Below are positions 6,855-7,759 of a stretch of 7,759 nucleotides of DNA, piece after piece. The stretch lies in assembly GCA_016302315.1 (NCBI GenBank), contig JAEDNW010000115.1, positions 1 through 7,759 of the forward strand, in the 5' to 3' direction. Position 1 is the stretch's first letter; each line of letters begins with the position of its first letter. A program made the translations under genes and the position numbers. The stretch comes from UBA1724 sp016302315. Lineage in GTDB: Bacteria; Verrucomicrobiota; Lentisphaeria; Oligosphaerales; Oligosphaeraceae. Under the pieces are notes generated by a model, which saw only the letters and a list, made by a program, of their open reading frames with translations, did no database searches and was not told the origin of the DNA.

Positions 6855-6866
6855 CCGAGATCCACC

Positions 6867-7127
6867 CTACTCCGCCGCGGCTTCCAGGGGAATGATGTTG
6901 ATCTTGCGGGAGTGCTTCACAAACTCCACCGTACCGTCGATCAGGGCGAAGACCGTGTAGTCCCGTCCCATGCCGGCGTTCTTGCCGGGGAAGTACTTGG
7001 TGCCGCACTGACGAATGATGATGCTACCCGCCGTGACCTTCTCGCCACCGTAGGCCTTCACGCCACGATACTGAGGATTGCTGTCACGCCCGTTGCGGCT
7101 GGAGGATTGGCCTTTCTTATGTGCCAT
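6867..7127 (-). CDS. rpmA: 50S ribosomal protein L27
   Basis: An 86-residue bL27, usual length for the family. The N-terminus MAHKKGQSSSRNGRDS reaches the peptidyl-transferase centre. The rest of the signature is clear: GVKAYGGEKVTAGSIIIRQ (23-41), GTKYFPGKNAGMGRDYT (43-59), FALIDGTVEF (60-69). It starts directly with MAHKKG, without the cleaved N-terminal extension found in Firmicutes. AAGGAG lies 9 nt before the ATG at 7127. In most bacteria rpmA follows rplU (L21); here no L21 gene is in the 600 bp upstream, which instead holds a promoter, repeats and an rRNA-type terminator. C43 and the basic segment VKHSRKINII (70-79) are variable positions in the family. Confidence 0.98.
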   Translation of the reverse strand: MAHKKGQSSSRNGRDSNPQYRGVKAYGGEKVTAGSIIIRQCGTKYFPGKNAGMGRDYTVFALIDGTVEFVKHSRKINIIPLEAAAE

Positions 7128-7194
7128 GGTTGAAAACTCCTTGTAATGTTAAATATGGAATGAGACAAAAAATCGCTTGAAAAAGAATGGTCGC

Positions 7195-7224
7195 ATAATA
7201 TACCCCCTTCCCTTGGTTTTTCAA
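7195..7224 (-). promoter_or_regulatory. Predicted sigma70-type promoter of rpmA
   Basis: On the minus strand, TTGAAA (7219-7224) is followed after 18 bp by TATTAT (7195-7200); TATATT two bases upstream is an alternative -10 with a 16-bp spacer. The start would lie near 7188, giving an AT-rich leader of about 60 nt. The first 11 bases, TTGAAAAACCA, are identical to the gyrB promoter. Confidence 0.65.
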
Positions 7225-7239
7225 AAGCCCTCCAAGGGA
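7209..7239. promoter_or_regulatory. Inverted repeat bracketing the rpmA -35 box (candidate operator)
   Basis: TCCCTTGG (7209-7216) and CCAAGGGA (7232-7239) are perfect 8-bp inverted repeats with a 15-bp centre that contains the -35 hexamer. A dimeric regulator binding here would cover the promoter. The arms could also be part of the palindromic sequence that fills the spacer to the right. Confidence 0.35.
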
Positions 7240-7482
7240 TATAGGAGGCAACCCCGCCATCCACCAGGCTCCCAATGCCATTTGCCACCCCCGGGGCGAG
7301 GTTCAATAGGAATTCCCCCCGTCCCCCGCAAACGGGGGTGGATATAGCGCCAAGGGTTTCCCCCGGGGAGGCTATGCCGTGCCCGCATGGGCGCCAAATT
7401 TCCCTGTGGCTGGCTGAACCGGGGGTACGGGGGTATCCCCCGTCTTGGCGGAACCCCCTCTGGGGGTAGGGGGCATCCTCAT

Positions 7483-7523
7483 GAACCCCGTTTACGGGGT
7501 GGGAGGATCGCTAGACGGGGGTG
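7483..7523. repeat. 41-bp direct repeat, copy 1
   Basis: Identical over 41 bases to 7576-7616. It starts with the hairpin ACCCCGTTTACGGGGT (7485-7500) and continues through GGGAGGATCGCTAGACGG to a G5TG end. The flanks of the two copies differ, so the boundaries are real. It looks like an interspersed palindromic (REP-like) element. Confidence 0.85.
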
Positions 7524-7575
7524 CGGGAGCCACAACGTGGCGATCAAACCCCCGGTAAGTCCCAAAATATGATCC

Positions 7576-7616
7576 GAACCCCGTTTACGGGGTGGGAGGA
7601 TCGCTAGACGGGGGTG
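7576..7616. repeat. 41-bp direct repeat, copy 2
   Basis: Exact second copy of 7483-7523 in the same orientation, 93 bp further on, with 52 bp of unrelated sequence between. Perfect identity in non-coding DNA implies recent duplication, gene conversion or selection on the sequence. Confidence 0.85.
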
Positions 7617-7683
7617 AAGGCGGAGCGAGACCCCCCGGGGGTAGGCGCGCCATATCTCCCCCAGAACCCGGGGGACCATGGGC

Positions 7684-7720
7684 AAAAAAAAGGCCCGTCT
7701 CCCCTTCTGGGGGACGGGCC
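7684..7720 (-). terminator. Strong intrinsic terminator of the upstream (rRNA) transcript
   Basis: On the minus strand GGCCCGTC-CCCC, loop AGAA, GGGG-A-GACGGGCC forms a 12-bp GC-rich stem with a single bulged base, followed directly by eight T (7684-7691). It lies 10 bp beyond the candidate 5S rRNA end and closes a transcript coming from the right. Confidence 0.9.
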
Positions 7721-7730
7721 GGAAGAAAAA

Positions 7731-7759
7731 GGTTCGCGCCGCGCTACTTTCACACGCTC
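7731..7759 (-). rRNA. rrf: Candidate 3' end of 5S rRNA (partial, 5' part outside window)
   Basis: The minus-strand sequence TGTGAAAGTAG followed by CGCGGCGCGAACC resembles the conserved end of bacterial 5S rRNA (TGYGAGAGTAGG...GCC-), including the loop-E strand GAAAGTAG and a GC-rich terminal stem strand. It is followed by T-rich sequence and a strong terminator, as expected at the end of an rRNA operon. Only 29 bases are visible, so the call rests on this short match and on context. The alternative is the 3' untranslated end of a protein gene; one frame reads a TGA here. Confidence 0.5.

Larger units (their letters stand above)
7240..7682. other. Gene-free spacer packed with short C-run/G-run palindromes
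   Basis: No credible gene is present: the open frames here are short, lack family features and run across repeats. The stretch holds at least seven hairpin-capable motifs of the type C5-loop-G5: 7323-7338, 7427-7443 (7-bp stem, 3-nt loop), 7453-7467, 7485-7500, 7578-7593, 7630-7642 and 7658-7674. Several share a core of the form GAACCCC...GGGGT, so they look like degenerate copies of one element. None is followed by a T-run, so they are not intrinsic terminators. The region sits between an rRNA-type terminator and the rpmA promoter, a place where repetitive extragenic palindromes commonly collect. Confidence 0.65.

Noticed and set aside
6745..7008. In-frame upstream extension of mtaB reaching into rpmA
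   Set aside because: It would overlap rpmA in another frame and cross a strong terminator. The family's N-terminus (MKKRVSFHTLGC) begins at 6744.
7427..7443. Intrinsic terminator at the 7-bp G/C hairpin
   Set aside because: No T-run follows on either strand; it matches the other hairpins of the array instead.
7483..7616. CRISPR array
   Set aside because: Only two repeat copies, a 41-bp repeat with a 52-bp spacer, related degenerate hairpins around it and no cas genes. A REP-like element fits better.
7240..7685. Protein gene in the repeat-rich spacer
   Set aside because: The open frames are short (61-82 codons), their translations repeat with the DNA repeats, and no start has a good ribosome-binding site.

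Overview
This is a 7.8 kb piece of a GC-rich bacterial chromosome. Every confident gene lies on the minus strand, so it is best read from right to left: 5S rRNA 3' end (candidate) - strong terminator - repeat-rich spacer - rpmA (ribosomal protein L27) - terminator - mtaB (tRNA methylthiotransferase) - Nif3/DUF34 metalloprotein - regulatory spacer - gyrB - gyrA (cut by the left edge). L27 begins directly with MAHKKG, without the Firmicutes-type N-terminal extension. GyrB carries a roughly 200-residue insertion between TOPRIM and its tail, as in many Gram-negative groups. Together these argue against Firmicutes. A member of the PVC group (for example Verrucomicrobiota) is a guess, not a demonstration.

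Right part (about 7130-7759). The last 29 bases look like the 3' end of a 5S rRNA, followed at once by a textbook intrinsic terminator. This implies an rRNA operon arriving from the right. Between it and rpmA lies about 550 bp without a credible gene. That stretch is full of short C-run/G-run hairpins and holds two identical 41-bp direct repeats. rpmA has its own sigma70-like promoter (TTGAAA-N18-TATTAT) and is not preceded by rplU, its usual partner. Its 3' region has three consecutive hairpins, the last being an intrinsic terminator that ends only 16 nt before the mtaB start codon.

Middle (4628-6744). mtaB and the Nif3-like gene are 11 bp apart, with the second ribosome-binding site overlapping the first stop codon, so they are very probably co-transcribed.

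Left part (1-4627). gyrB and gyrA form an operon encoding the two gyrase subunits. The 286-bp spacer upstream of gyrB is the most unusual part of the window. In transcription order it holds an imperfect hairpin, a perfect 16-bp palindrome abutting a -35 box, a TTGAAA-N16-TATAGT promoter, a long alternating purine-pyrimidine (Z-DNA-prone) tract at the start site, a 24-base C homopolymer in the leader, and a 13-codon leader ORF whose stop overlaps the gyrB ribosome-binding site. Supercoil-sensitive DNA elements upstream of the genes that set supercoiling suggest a homeostatic sensor; that is inference. The gyrB and rpmA promoters also share the 11-mer TTGAAAAACCA across the -35 region.

The proteins belong to well-known families. 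I see no new multi-gene system; the novelty is in the non-coding DNA.
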